DNA from: Planctomycetales bacterium
GTDB taxonomy: Bacteria > Planctomycetota > Planctomycetia > Pirellulales > Thermoguttaceae
Length of the DNA: 20,095 nt
Reading direction: 5' to 3'
Assembly (NCBI GenBank): GCA_007119795.1
Contig: SKOZ01000050.1
Span: forward strand, 1 to 20,095
Shown piece by piece: positions 8,063-14,853 of the stretch. A program made the translations under genes and the position numbers. The notes below the pieces were generated by a model. The model searched no databases. It saw nothing but the letters and a program-made list of their open reading frames with translations, and was not told the DNA's origin. Numbering within the stretch: the first letter of the stretch is position 1; each line of letters starts with the position of its first letter.

Positions 8063-8908
8063 ATGATCGAACTGGGCATGCATACCGACAATTGGCGGAC
8101 GCTCAGCGGGAATTTCCAGGCGGCCGTCGATTCCGCACTCCAGAACGGCCTGAAACACATCGAATTCGGCGTCATCTACGGCCAGTACTTCGTCCACGGA
8201 CTGGGCTACGACCCGTCCGTCTCTCTCTTCTCCAACCCCCGCCGGCTCCGCCGCCTTCTCGACGAAAAAGGCCTGAACGTCTCGCAGATCGACGCCGCCT
8301 TCCCGATGATGGGGCCGGAAGGGTCGAGCTGGGCGGTCCCCTACGTGCAGCAGGCCATCCGCTTCGCCGCCGAAATCGGTTGCCCCATCGTGGACACCAC
8401 CGACGGAGCCATGAAGACCGAAGGCTACTCCGACGAGGAGGTCTTTCGGATCACTGTGGACAACTACCGCCAGTGCCTCGCCTGGGCCGAAGACTACGAT
8501 GTGATTGTCAACGTCGAGACCCACGGCCCCTACACCACCAACGGCGATTTCCTCGAACGCCTCTTTGCCCACTTCGAATCTCCCCACCTGCGATTCAACT
8601 TCGACACCGGCAACACGTTCATCTCGGGCAACGACCCGCTCGAGTATCTCAAGCGCTTCCGCAAGTACCTCTCCCATGCCCATATCAAGGACGTCAGCCC
8701 CCAGCTCGCCGCCGCCGTCCGCGGCGAGGAGACGGGTATCGCCACCAGCGAGGTGCCCATCGGTGGGGGCGTAAACGCCGAGAACATCCGCCAGTGCATC
8801 GAGTATCTCAAGGTTACCGACTGGGACGGCGTTCTATCCATCGAGTGCCACGGCGCCGACGAGAACATCCGCCAGAGCGTCCGCTTTCTCCGCGAACTGA
8901 TCGCCTGA
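8063..8908 (+). CDS. Sugar phosphate isomerase/epimerase (xylose isomerase-like TIM barrel)
   Basis: This is a 281-residue cytoplasmic TIM-barrel protein of the AP-endonuclease family 2 superfamily, whose members isomerise or epimerise sugars and related polyols using a divalent metal. The expected metal-binding residues appear on successive strands: Glu152 (in NVETHG), Asp181 (in NFDTGN), His207 (in HAHIKDV) and Glu261 (in SIECHG). There is no signal peptide. AGGGAGA (8049-8055) precedes the ATG at 8063. The gene is followed after 87 bp by an altronate-dehydratase-like small subunit on the same strand, which hints at sugar-acid or polyol catabolism. The substrate cannot be told from sequence; homologues include myo-inosose dehydratase-like, tagatose epimerase-like and hydroxypyruvate isomerase-like enzymes. 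Confidence 0.9.
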   Translation: MIELGMHTDNWRTLSGNFQAAVDSALQNGLKHIEFGVIYGQYFVHGLGYDPSVSLFSNPRRLRRLLDEKGLNVSQIDAAFPMMGPEGSSWAVPYVQQAIRFAAEIGCPIVDTTDGAMKTEGYSDEEVFRITVDNYRQCLAWAEDYDVIVNVETHGPYTTNGDFLERLFAHFESPHLRFNFDTGNTFISGNDPLEYLKRFRKYLSHAHIKDVSPQLAAAVRGEETGIATSEVPIGGGVNAENIRQCIEYLKVTDWDGVLSIECHGADENIRQSVRFLRELIA

Positions 8909-8995
8909 CTGCCCCAAGCGCAACGCGCCGAGGGCGGAGAGACAAGGCGGAAGAGCGGTGACGATGGCCGCGTCCCCTTTCCCTTCACCGTTTCG

Positions 8996-9346
8996 ATGAA
9001 CCGATCAACCTCACCCGCCCCCCTCGTCCACCTGGCGGCCGAAGACAACGTGGGAGTGGCCGTGCGGGCCCTCGCGCCCGGTGAGAAGCTAAAGGTCGGC
9101 CGAACCGCGGTTACGGCGGTCGAGCCGATCCCCAGCGGCCACAAGATCGCGCTGCGGCCTATTGCGGCCGGGGAGAAGGTCCTCAAGCACGCCGCCGCGA
9201 TCGGATCGGCCACCCGGGCGATCGCGCCCGGCGAGCACGTTCACGTTCACAACCTGGGCAGCGACTACCTGCCGACGCGTCTCCGCCCCACCACCGATCG
9301 CAACATGCTCGGCGAGAAGGAGGAAGGTGCAGGACCATGTCGATGA
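8996..9346 (+). CDS. UxaA family SAF-domain protein (altronate/sugar-acid dehydratase small subunit), apparently orphaned
   Basis: The 116-residue protein is a SAF domain like the small subunit or N-terminal domain of altronate and related sugar-acid dehydratases. Recognisable segments are VHLAAEDNVGVAVRALAPGE (residues 11-30), IPSGHKIALRPIAAGEKVLK and TRAIAPGEHVHVHNL. In the family this small unit acts with a large UxaA C-terminal catalytic unit that eliminates water from the sugar acid. No such large subunit follows. Instead a strong GGAGGAAGG site and coupled ATG codons (9337, 9343) lead into a frame that stops after 39 codons. No clear ribosome-binding site precedes the ATG at 8996. It may be a functional stand-alone protein or the remnant of a two-gene operon. 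Confidence 0.75.
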   Translation: MNRSTSPAPLVHLAAEDNVGVAVRALAPGEKLKVGRTAVTAVEPIPSGHKIALRPIAAGEKVLKHAAAIGSATRAIAPGEHVHVHNLGSDYLPTRLRPTTDRNMLGEKEEGAGPCR

Positions 9347-9456
9347 CCGTCTCATCCCCCCATCCGGGTTTCCTCCCACGCTTCCTCCCGGCTGGTGGTT
9401 TCTTGCCCTCGATCGTGATGGCGACCGCCTTCTTTGTCAGTGGGGCTTGCAAATAA
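9337..9456 (+). pseudogene. Possible remnant start of a lost coupled gene (39 codons)
   Basis: GGAGGAAGG (about 9319-9327) is followed by ATG at 9337 and an in-frame ATG at 9343 that overlaps the stop of the SAF gene (ATGA), a typical small/large subunit junction. The frame begins MSMTV but stops at 9454-9456 and shows no resemblance to a UxaA large subunit beyond a plausible first few residues. A deletion or replacement just after the start is inferred. Confidence 0.3.
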
Positions 9457-9666
9457 GAGCGGAACTGTTGAAATGGGGTTTCAATGGCGTTGTCCTGGAC
9501 TATCCCGAGGGCGTGCGTGGGGCGCGGATGCAGGTGCATTCAGCCCCACCCCCTTGGAAGGGTGGCCGTCGCTTGGCGAACCCCCGCGAGAGGGGGGCAA
9601 CGTTGAGTTCGAGCGATTCTGCCACGGCCCTTCAATTCGGCCGTGTCTCTTTCCGAGAGGGCCGAG
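9347..9666. other. 320-bp interval before hydB; no confirmed gene
   Basis: The interval lies between the SAF gene and hydB. It contains the 39-codon frame noted above. It also has two short GC hairpins, one with CCACCC and GGGTGG arms near 9547-9566 and one with CCCCC and GGGGG arms near 9580-9598. The hairpins have no T-run after them, so they are not convincing terminators. The minus-strand frame across about 9340-9539 encodes a basic patch KRGRKPG, but no family was recognised. The hydB promoter should lie here; none was confidently identified. Confidence 0.4.
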
Positions 9667-11850
9667 GTGACCAGTACCGTCGTTCAACAATACGAATCCC
9701 TGCTCGCTCGTGCCGGCGAATACCGCCGCCAGCGTGCCCTCTCCGAGAAGATCGTCGTCCAGGTCGGCTCAGCCACCTGCGAGCACGCCGCCGGCTCGCG
9801 GACGGTCTTCGAGGAGTTCCGCAAGCACATCGCCGCCTCCGGGCGGGAAGATATCGTCCTTCACCAGACCGGCTGCACGGGGCGCTGCAGCCGGGAGCCG
9901 ATCGTCTCCGTCTTCATGCCGGGGAAGATGCCGGTGAAGTATGAACTGGTCGATCGCGAGCTGGTGCACCCGATCTTTACGCGCCACGTCCTGGCGGGGG
10001 AACCGCTTCTGGACCATGTGCTCGATGGTCCGATCGAGGGGGTCGCCCGCTACGAGCTTCTCTCCTGTGGAAGCCACCGCTGTGGCTGGGCCGACCCGGA
10101 GCCGTTCCGCCAGGTACTCAAAGAGAAGCTCCGCGAGAGGGGGGTCTCGCCGGGGGATGTCCGCGTTACGCCGGCAAGCTGCTTCGGCGCCTGCGGCATG
10201 GCGGAGATGGGCCGTACGGCCCACCTGCTGGTTCGCCCCGACAAAGTCCTGTATCGCATCACCGACCGCGCGGACTTGGACGAAATCCTCGATGAGCACG
10301 TGGAGAAGGGGAGGATTGTCGATCGGCTCAAGGTGGCCGAGAAGACCGTGGGCCGGAAATTCTTCGAGCTCTACGGCGACGTGGCCTTCTTCAACCGTCA
10401 GACGCGGGTAGCCCTGCGTCACAACGGCGTCCTCGACCCGACAAGCATCGAAGAATACTTTCATTTCCGCGGCTTCCAGGCGTTGGCTCACGTGCTGGAG
10501 AAGAACGATCCCAAGTGGGTCATCGACGAGATCACCCGCTCTCGCCTCCGCGGACGAGGCGGCGGGGGATATCCGACGGGCACCAAATGGTCCATGGCGG
10601 CTGCCGCGCCGGAGAAGACCCGGTACATCATCTGCAACGCCGACGAAGGAGATCCCGGCGCCTTCATGGACCGGAGCATGCTCGAGTCGGATCCCTTGAA
10701 CGTCATCGAGGGGATGATCATCGGCGGCTTTGCGATCGGCGCCCGGCGGGGCTTCTTCTATATCCGTGCCGAGTATCCTTTGGCCATCGAGCGGATTGGC
10801 CGAGCCATCGAGGCATGCCGTGAATGGGGGTTGCTGGGTAAGAACATCCTCGGCTCCGGGTTCGATTTCGACCTGGAGATCCGCCTCGGGGCGGGGGCCT
10901 TCGTGTGCGGCGAGGAGACGGCGCTGATTCACTCCATCGAGGGCGAGCGCGGCCAGCCGCGAGTACGCCCCCCCTACCCGACCGAGGTCGGCCTCTGGGG
11001 CAAGCCCACCGTGATCAACAACGTGGAGACCTTCGCCAACGCCACCGCCGTGATCAACTACGGCGCCGGCTGGTTCAGCCGCCTGGGGAGCGAACGGAGC
11101 GGGGGGACGAAGGTCTTCGCCTTGGCCGGCAAGATCCGACACACCGGGCTCATCGAGGTGCCCATCGGCACCACGCTGCGGGAGGTGATCTACGAGATCG
11201 GCGGGGGAATGGCCGACGGCAAGCAGCTCAAGGCAGTGCAGACAGGGGGCCCGGCGGGCGGCTGCATCCCCGCCGCCTGGCTCGACACCTCCATCGACTT
11301 CGACACCCTGGCCCAAGCCGGCTCCATCATGGGCAGCGGGGGCATGATCGCCTTGGACGAAGACGACTGCATGGTGGACATCGCCAAGTTCTTCATCACC
11401 TTCTCCGAGGACGAGTCGTGCGGCAAATGCACTCCCTGCCGGGAGGGAACTACGCGGATGCTGGAGATGCTCGAACGGATCACGGGGGGGCAGGGCACCG
11501 AGGAGGACCTCGATCGACTGGAGAGGCTGGCCCGCCTGGTGAAGAACGCCTCCCTCTGCGGGCTGGGGCGTGCGGCGCCCAATCCCGTGCTGAGCACGCT
11601 GGAGCACTTCCGGGAGGAATTCCGGGCACACGTCGTCGACAAGCGGTGTCCCTCGCGAAAGTGCGTGGCCCTGATCCACTACGAGATCAGCGAAGAGAAG
11701 TGCGTCGGCTGCACCGTCTGCGCGAAGAACTGCCCGGTGGACTGCATCGACGGCAACCGCCGCGAGGTCCACGTCATCGACCAGGACCGCTGCATCAAGT
11801 GCGGCCGCTGCTTCGAGGTCTGCCGCTTCGACGCGGTGCTGCGGACTTGA
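9667..11850 (+). CDS. hydB: NuoF-like NAD-binding subunit of trimeric [FeFe] hydrogenase (HydB), with two N-terminal Trx-like ferredoxin domains
   Basis: HydB is the flavin subunit that exchanges electrons with NAD(H) in a soluble bifurcating-type hydrogenase. The 727-residue order is as follows. A first thioredoxin-like ferredoxin domain (about 25-120) has Cys38, Cys70 and Cys74. A second (about 127-215) has Cys134, Cys139, Cys172 and Cys176. A NuoF core from about 265 carries the FMN/NAD loop GRGGGGYPTGTKW (297-309) and CGEETAL. A [4Fe-4S] site is formed by Cys585, Cys588, Cys591 and Cys631. A C-terminal 2[4Fe-4S] ferredoxin has CxxCxxCxxxC at 679-689 and 709-719. Thermotoga HydB, as I recall it, has only one N-terminal domain and is about 100 residues shorter. 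The GTG at 9667, preceded by GAGAGGG, is preferred over the upstream GTG at 9643. hydA follows after 224 bp. Confidence 0.95.
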   Translation: MTSTVVQQYESLLARAGEYRRQRALSEKIVVQVGSATCEHAAGSRTVFEEFRKHIAASGREDIVLHQTGCTGRCSREPIVSVFMPGKMPVKYELVDRELVHPIFTRHVLAGEPLLDHVLDGPIEGVARYELLSCGSHRCGWADPEPFRQVLKEKLRERGVSPGDVRVTPASCFGACGMAEMGRTAHLLVRPDKVLYRITDRADLDEILDEHVEKGRIVDRLKVAEKTVGRKFFELYGDVAFFNRQTRVALRHNGVLDPTSIEEYFHFRGFQALAHVLEKNDPKWVIDEITRSRLRGRGGGGYPTGTKWSMAAAAPEKTRYIICNADEGDPGAFMDRSMLESDPLNVIEGMIIGGFAIGARRGFFYIRAEYPLAIERIGRAIEACREWGLLGKNILGSGFDFDLEIRLGAGAFVCGEETALIHSIEGERGQPRVRPPYPTEVGLWGKPTVINNVETFANATAVINYGAGWFSRLGSERSGGTKVFALAGKIRHTGLIEVPIGTTLREVIYEIGGGMADGKQLKAVQTGGPAGGCIPAAWLDTSIDFDTLAQAGSIMGSGGMIALDEDDCMVDIAKFFITFSEDESCGKCTPCREGTTRMLEMLERITGGQGTEEDLDRLERLARLVKNASLCGLGRAAPNPVLSTLEHFREEFRAHVVDKRCPSRKCVALIHYEISEEKCVGCTVCAKNCPVDCIDGNRREVHVIDQDRCIKCGRCFEVCRFDAVLRT

Positions 11851-12074
11851 GGAGGACTCCCTCGAAACGAATCATTCGGGCATTGCCGGCATTTCCAGGA
11901 TCGAAGGTCGCCGTGGGGCCGCCGGCCACTCACGTGGTTGGCCTGCATGGCATTTGCGAGGCTTGTCCCCATTTTGCTTCCTGGATCAACAACCTGAAAC
12001 GGCTTGCCAGGCGAGGCCAAGGAATGATCGGATAACAAGATCGGCAGCAGACACCCGCTCTCGAATAACTCAAG
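11851..12074. other. 224-bp hydB-hydA spacer
   Basis: This is a long gap in an otherwise tight operon. It shows no convincing gene, and no clear Shine-Dalgarno precedes hydA. A short GC-rich imperfect hairpin lies around 11913-11931. The string TTGTCCCCATTTTGC near 11963 faintly resembles the arms of the window's repeat, but it is too short to call. Confidence 0.35.
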
Positions 12075-13835
12075 ATGTCCCAGAAACAACAAGTGCGCGT
12101 CACGATCGACGAAACCGAGCTCACCGTCCCCGCCGGCACCACGATCATGGAGGCCGCCGAGCAGCTCGGTATCTACATCCCCCGCCTCTGCTACCACCCC
12201 GACCTGAGCCTAGCCGGCTCCTGCCGGGTCTGCATCGTCGACGTCAAGGGCATGGGCCACTTCATGGCCTCGTGCAGCCAGGCGGTCTGGGAGGGGATGG
12301 AGGTGCAGACGACCTCCCCGGTAATCCGCCAGGCGCGGCGCGACGTCGTCGAGCTGATCCTGGACAACCACCCCAAGGACTGCCAGACCTGCGAGCGCGA
12401 CGGCAACTGCGAGCTGCAGAACATGGCCTACACGATGGGCGTCCGCGAGCGGCTCTTCGAGGGCCGCCGCAAGCAGTTCCCCCTCGAGGACTCGAGCGCC
12501 TCGGTCGTCCGCAACGCGGAGAAGTGCATCCTCTGCGGGCGGTGCGTCCGCGTCTGCGCCGAGGTGCAGGGGGTCTACAACTTGAGCCAGCACGGCCGCG
12601 GCTTCACGACCGTGGTGGGGCCGGCCGCTCTGTCGCCGATGGACGAATCGGTCTGCATCCAGTGCGGGCAGTGCATCAACGTCTGCCCCACGGCCGCCTT
12701 CCTGGAAAAGAGCAGCACGGAACGCATCTGGCAGGCCCTGGCGGACCCCGCCCTGCACGTCGTCGTGCAGACGGCCCCCTCGATCCGCGCGGCCATCGGC
12801 GAAGGCTTCGGCCTGGCGCCGGGAACGCCCGCCACGGGTAAGATGGTCACCGCCCTGCGCCGCCTGGGTTTCGACGCCGTCTTCGACACCGACCTCGGCG
12901 CCGACCTGACCATCGTCGAGGAGGCGCACGAATTTCTGGCTCGGCTCAAGGAGGGGCCGCTGCCGATGATCACCTCCTGCTCTCCCGGATGGATCAACTT
13001 TCTGGAGAAGTTCTACCCCGATCTGGTCCCCCACGCCTCCACCTGCAAGTCGCCGATGAGCATGCTCTCGGTGCTCGCCAAAACCTATTACGCCCGGCAA
13101 AAGGGGATCGACCCCAAGCGCGTCTTCATGGTCGCCGTCATGCCCTGCGTGGCCAAGAAGTACGAGGCCGCCCGCCAGGAGCACGTGGACGAGACCGGCA
13201 TCCCTTACACCGACGCCGTGCTCACCACCCGCGAGCTGACCTGGATGATCCAGTGCTACGGCGTCGGCTTCCGCGCCTTGCCCGACGGGGAGTTCGACTC
13301 GCCGCTGGGGACGGCCAGCGGGGCCGGCGACATCTTCGGCACCACGGGAGGCGTCATGGAGGCTACGCTGCGGGCTGCCAGCCGCCTGATCACCGGCAAG
13401 CCCGGCCCCCGAATCGAGTTCACTGAGGTCCGCGCCGTGGAAGGGCTTCGCGAGACCTACGTGGCCATCGGCGAGCACAACGTCCACGTGGGCGTGGCCA
13501 ACGGCCTGACAAACGCCAAGGTCCTCCTCGACCAGGTGGCCTCGGGCGCAAAGAAATACCACGTCATCGAGGTCATGGCGTGCCCGGGCGGCTGCGTCGG
13601 CGGCGGCGGCCAGCCCTACCCGCCGCGGGGCGTGAAGGTCCTCGATCCCGACTTGCTCCGCAAGCGGGGGGGCGCTCTCTACCAGATCGACGAGGGCAAG
13701 ACCCTCCGCGAATCCTACGAGAACCCCGCCATCGCCGAGCTCTACGAGAACTTCCTCGGCGAGCCCGGCTCGGAAAAGGCCCACCAACTCCTGCACACCC
13801 GCTACCAGGCCAAACTGCCGCGAGGTATTCGATGA
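12075..13835 (+). CDS. hydA: [FeFe] hydrogenase catalytic subunit (HydA), H-cluster subunit of the trimeric complex
   Basis: HydA reduces protons to H2, or oxidises H2, at the H-cluster. The 586-residue order is: a plant-type [2Fe-2S] domain (Cys39, Cys50, Cys53, Cys67); a His-ligated [4Fe-4S] site (His99, Cys103, Cys106, Cys112); a 2[4Fe-4S] ferredoxin domain (Cys151-161 and Cys194-204); the H-cluster domain (about 225-520); and a small-subunit-like tail (about 525-580). L1 reads TSCSPGW (300-306), not the canonical TSCCPGW. L2 is MPCVAKKYE (Cys358) and L3 is MACPGGCVGGGGQP (Cys503, Cys507). There is no Tat signal, so it is cytoplasmic, and no C-terminal extra [2Fe-2S] domain. The stop overlaps the hydC start (ATGA). 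Maturases HydE, HydF and HydG are needed for activity and are not in the window. Confidence 0.96.
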   Translation: MSQKQQVRVTIDETELTVPAGTTIMEAAEQLGIYIPRLCYHPDLSLAGSCRVCIVDVKGMGHFMASCSQAVWEGMEVQTTSPVIRQARRDVVELILDNHPKDCQTCERDGNCELQNMAYTMGVRERLFEGRRKQFPLEDSSASVVRNAEKCILCGRCVRVCAEVQGVYNLSQHGRGFTTVVGPAALSPMDESVCIQCGQCINVCPTAAFLEKSSTERIWQALADPALHVVVQTAPSIRAAIGEGFGLAPGTPATGKMVTALRRLGFDAVFDTDLGADLTIVEEAHEFLARLKEGPLPMITSCSPGWINFLEKFYPDLVPHASTCKSPMSMLSVLAKTYYARQKGIDPKRVFMVAVMPCVAKKYEAARQEHVDETGIPYTDAVLTTRELTWMIQCYGVGFRALPDGEFDSPLGTASGAGDIFGTTGGVMEATLRAASRLITGKPGPRIEFTEVRAVEGLRETYVAIGEHNVHVGVANGLTNAKVLLDQVASGAKKYHVIEVMACPGGCVGGGGQPYPPRGVKVLDPDLLRKRGGALYQIDEGKTLRESYENPAIAELYENFLGEPGSEKAHQLLHTRYQAKLPRGIR

Positions 13836-14377
13836 GCTGTCACAGCACCGACAACTGGCACGAGGTCGAGGGGCAAAGCCGAGAGATCCTCGGCGAAGAG
13901 CTGGCCGCTTTCATCGGCGGATGCCGCACCGGCGACGAGCCCGCCAGTCACCTGATCGCCGTCCTCCACAAGGTCCAGGGCCACTTCGGCTACCTGGGCG
14001 CCGCCCACCTCGACGCCGTGGCCCAACTCCTCCAGGTCCCCGCCGCCAAGGTCGCCGGGGTGGCCAGCTTCTACCACTACTACCGCCTCCAGCCTCGGGG
14101 GCGGTTCCTCATCAACGTTTGCCTGGGAACGGCCTGTTACGTCAAGGGGGCCGACCGCGTGGCCCAGAAGCTCCGCGACGAGCTGGGGATCACCTTCGGC
14201 GAGACGAGCACCGACGGCGTCTTCTCGCTGGAGGCCTCGCGGTGCATCGGCGCCTGCGGGCTGGCTCCCGTAATGACCGTAGACGACGACGTCCATGCCC
14301 AGGTGACGCCCGACCGCGTCCCCGTCATCCTCGAGCAGTACCTTCAGCAGACCCGCCGCGAGACGGAACGCTCCTAG
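13832..14377 (+). CDS. hydC: NuoE-like [2Fe-2S] subunit of trimeric [FeFe] hydrogenase (HydC)
   Basis: HydC is the small thioredoxin-like ferredoxin subunit that passes electrons within the hydrogenase complex. The 181-residue protein has an N-terminal helical bundle (about 15-80, with LHKVQGHFGYLG and VAGVASFYHYY typical of the NuoE/24 kDa family). A thioredoxin-like domain holds the [2Fe-2S] ligands Cys97, Cys102, Cys138 and Cys142 (CLGTAC and CIGAC). The length is usual for the family. The ATG at 13832 overlaps the hydA stop by four bases, and GAGGT lies a few bases upstream inside hydA, so the two are translationally coupled. A frame extending further upstream exists, but it runs antiparallel to the evident junction and is not used. 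Confidence 0.95.
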   Translation: MSCHSTDNWHEVEGQSREILGEELAAFIGGCRTGDEPASHLIAVLHKVQGHFGYLGAAHLDAVAQLLQVPAAKVAGVASFYHYYRLQPRGRFLINVCLGTACYVKGADRVAQKLRDELGITFGETSTDGVFSLEASRCIGACGLAPVMTVDDDVHAQVTPDRVPVILEQYLQQTRRETERS

Positions 14378-14681
14378 AAGACGACGGCAGGCAATAGCCC
14401 GCCGGGCAGCCCCCCATCCTGTTTCCTTTCCATTCGCGCCGCATCGCTCCCTCCATCGCGCCCTTTGCTCTCGTTTCCCCTCAGATCCAAGGGACGGCCG
14501 AGGTACTCGATATCGAGCCAGCTCGGGGGCCGGGAGTGGCTTCTGCGAAGGGGCAGCCGTTTTCGGAATCCTGGCTGCCGTCGGCCCTCCGGCGCGGCGG
14601 AAACGCTCTCCGTGTCGCACCGCACCTCCCCCAAAACAACCGCAGACTAATCCGACCAGGGTGCCGCAGAACCACTCCTAC

Positions 14682-14707
14682 GGGTGATACGCACGGAAGT
14701 ATTACCC
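14682..14707 (+). other. Hairpin in the leader of the radical SAM gene
   Basis: GGGTGATAC (14682-14690) pairs with GTATTACCC (14699-14707), with one G-T wobble, around an eight-base loop. It lies 147 bp before the start codon and is not followed by a T-run. Confidence 0.4.
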
Positions 14708-14759
14708 ATCCTTTACGCGGCGCAAACAGAGTGGGCGCTGGTCGGGAGCCGAGGAGTCG

Positions 14760-14765
14760 TATAAT
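14760..14765 (+). promoter_or_regulatory. Possible -10 element
   Basis: A perfect TATAAT lies 88 bp upstream of the radical SAM start in otherwise GC-rich DNA. No good -35 hexamer is seen 16-18 bases before it, so this is a weak promoter call. Confidence 0.3.
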
Positions 14766-14776
14766 CCGAGAGCCGG

Positions 14777-14813
14777 CACACGGGGACGCGCGCAGCGTGT
14801 CCCGGACGGTGTG
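14777..14813 (+). other. GC-rich leader hairpin
   Basis: GGGACGCGC (14783-14791) pairs with GCGTGTCCC (14795-14803) over a three-base loop, with one G-T wobble. It is extended through a bulge by CACAC (14777-14781) against GTGTG (14809-14813). It starts just after the TATAAT and ends 40 bp before the start codon, so it would be in the 5' leader of the mRNA. Confidence 0.45.
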
Positions 14814-14853
14814 CTGCTGCTCTCCTGAACCGACTCGCACCACAGGTACCTTG

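Larger units (their letters stand above)
14378..14853. other. 476-bp leader/intergenic region before the radical SAM gene
   Basis: The frame of the downstream gene stays open back to 14536, but that upstream translation shows no conserved features and is read as non-coding. The region holds two hairpins, annotated separately, and one -10-like hexamer. No known riboswitch, including the cobalamin type, was recognised by eye, though that cannot be excluded without a covariance search. Confidence 0.5.

Noticed and set aside
9769..11772. A 667-codon minus-strand frame opposite hydB
   Set aside because: It is the antisense of a gene with unmistakable NuoF and ferredoxin motifs, and its translation has no recognisable fold.
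11955..11985. Third copy of the GGGGAC/GTCCCC repeat in the hydB-hydA gap
   Set aside because: Only about ten bases resemble an arm of the element, with no partner arm and no inverted end.
14397..14407. Terminator hairpin after hydC (GCCCGCCGGGC)
   Set aside because: The stem is four pairs with a three-base loop and no T-run follows.
14536..14853. N-terminal extension of the radical SAM protein by 106 residues
   Set aside because: The upstream translation is low in conserved character, spans the TATAAT and hairpins, and the family-like sequence starts only after 14854.
14378..14853. Cobalamin riboswitch before the B12-type radical SAM gene
   Set aside because: No B12-box-like segment was recognised by eye; only simple hairpins can be supported.
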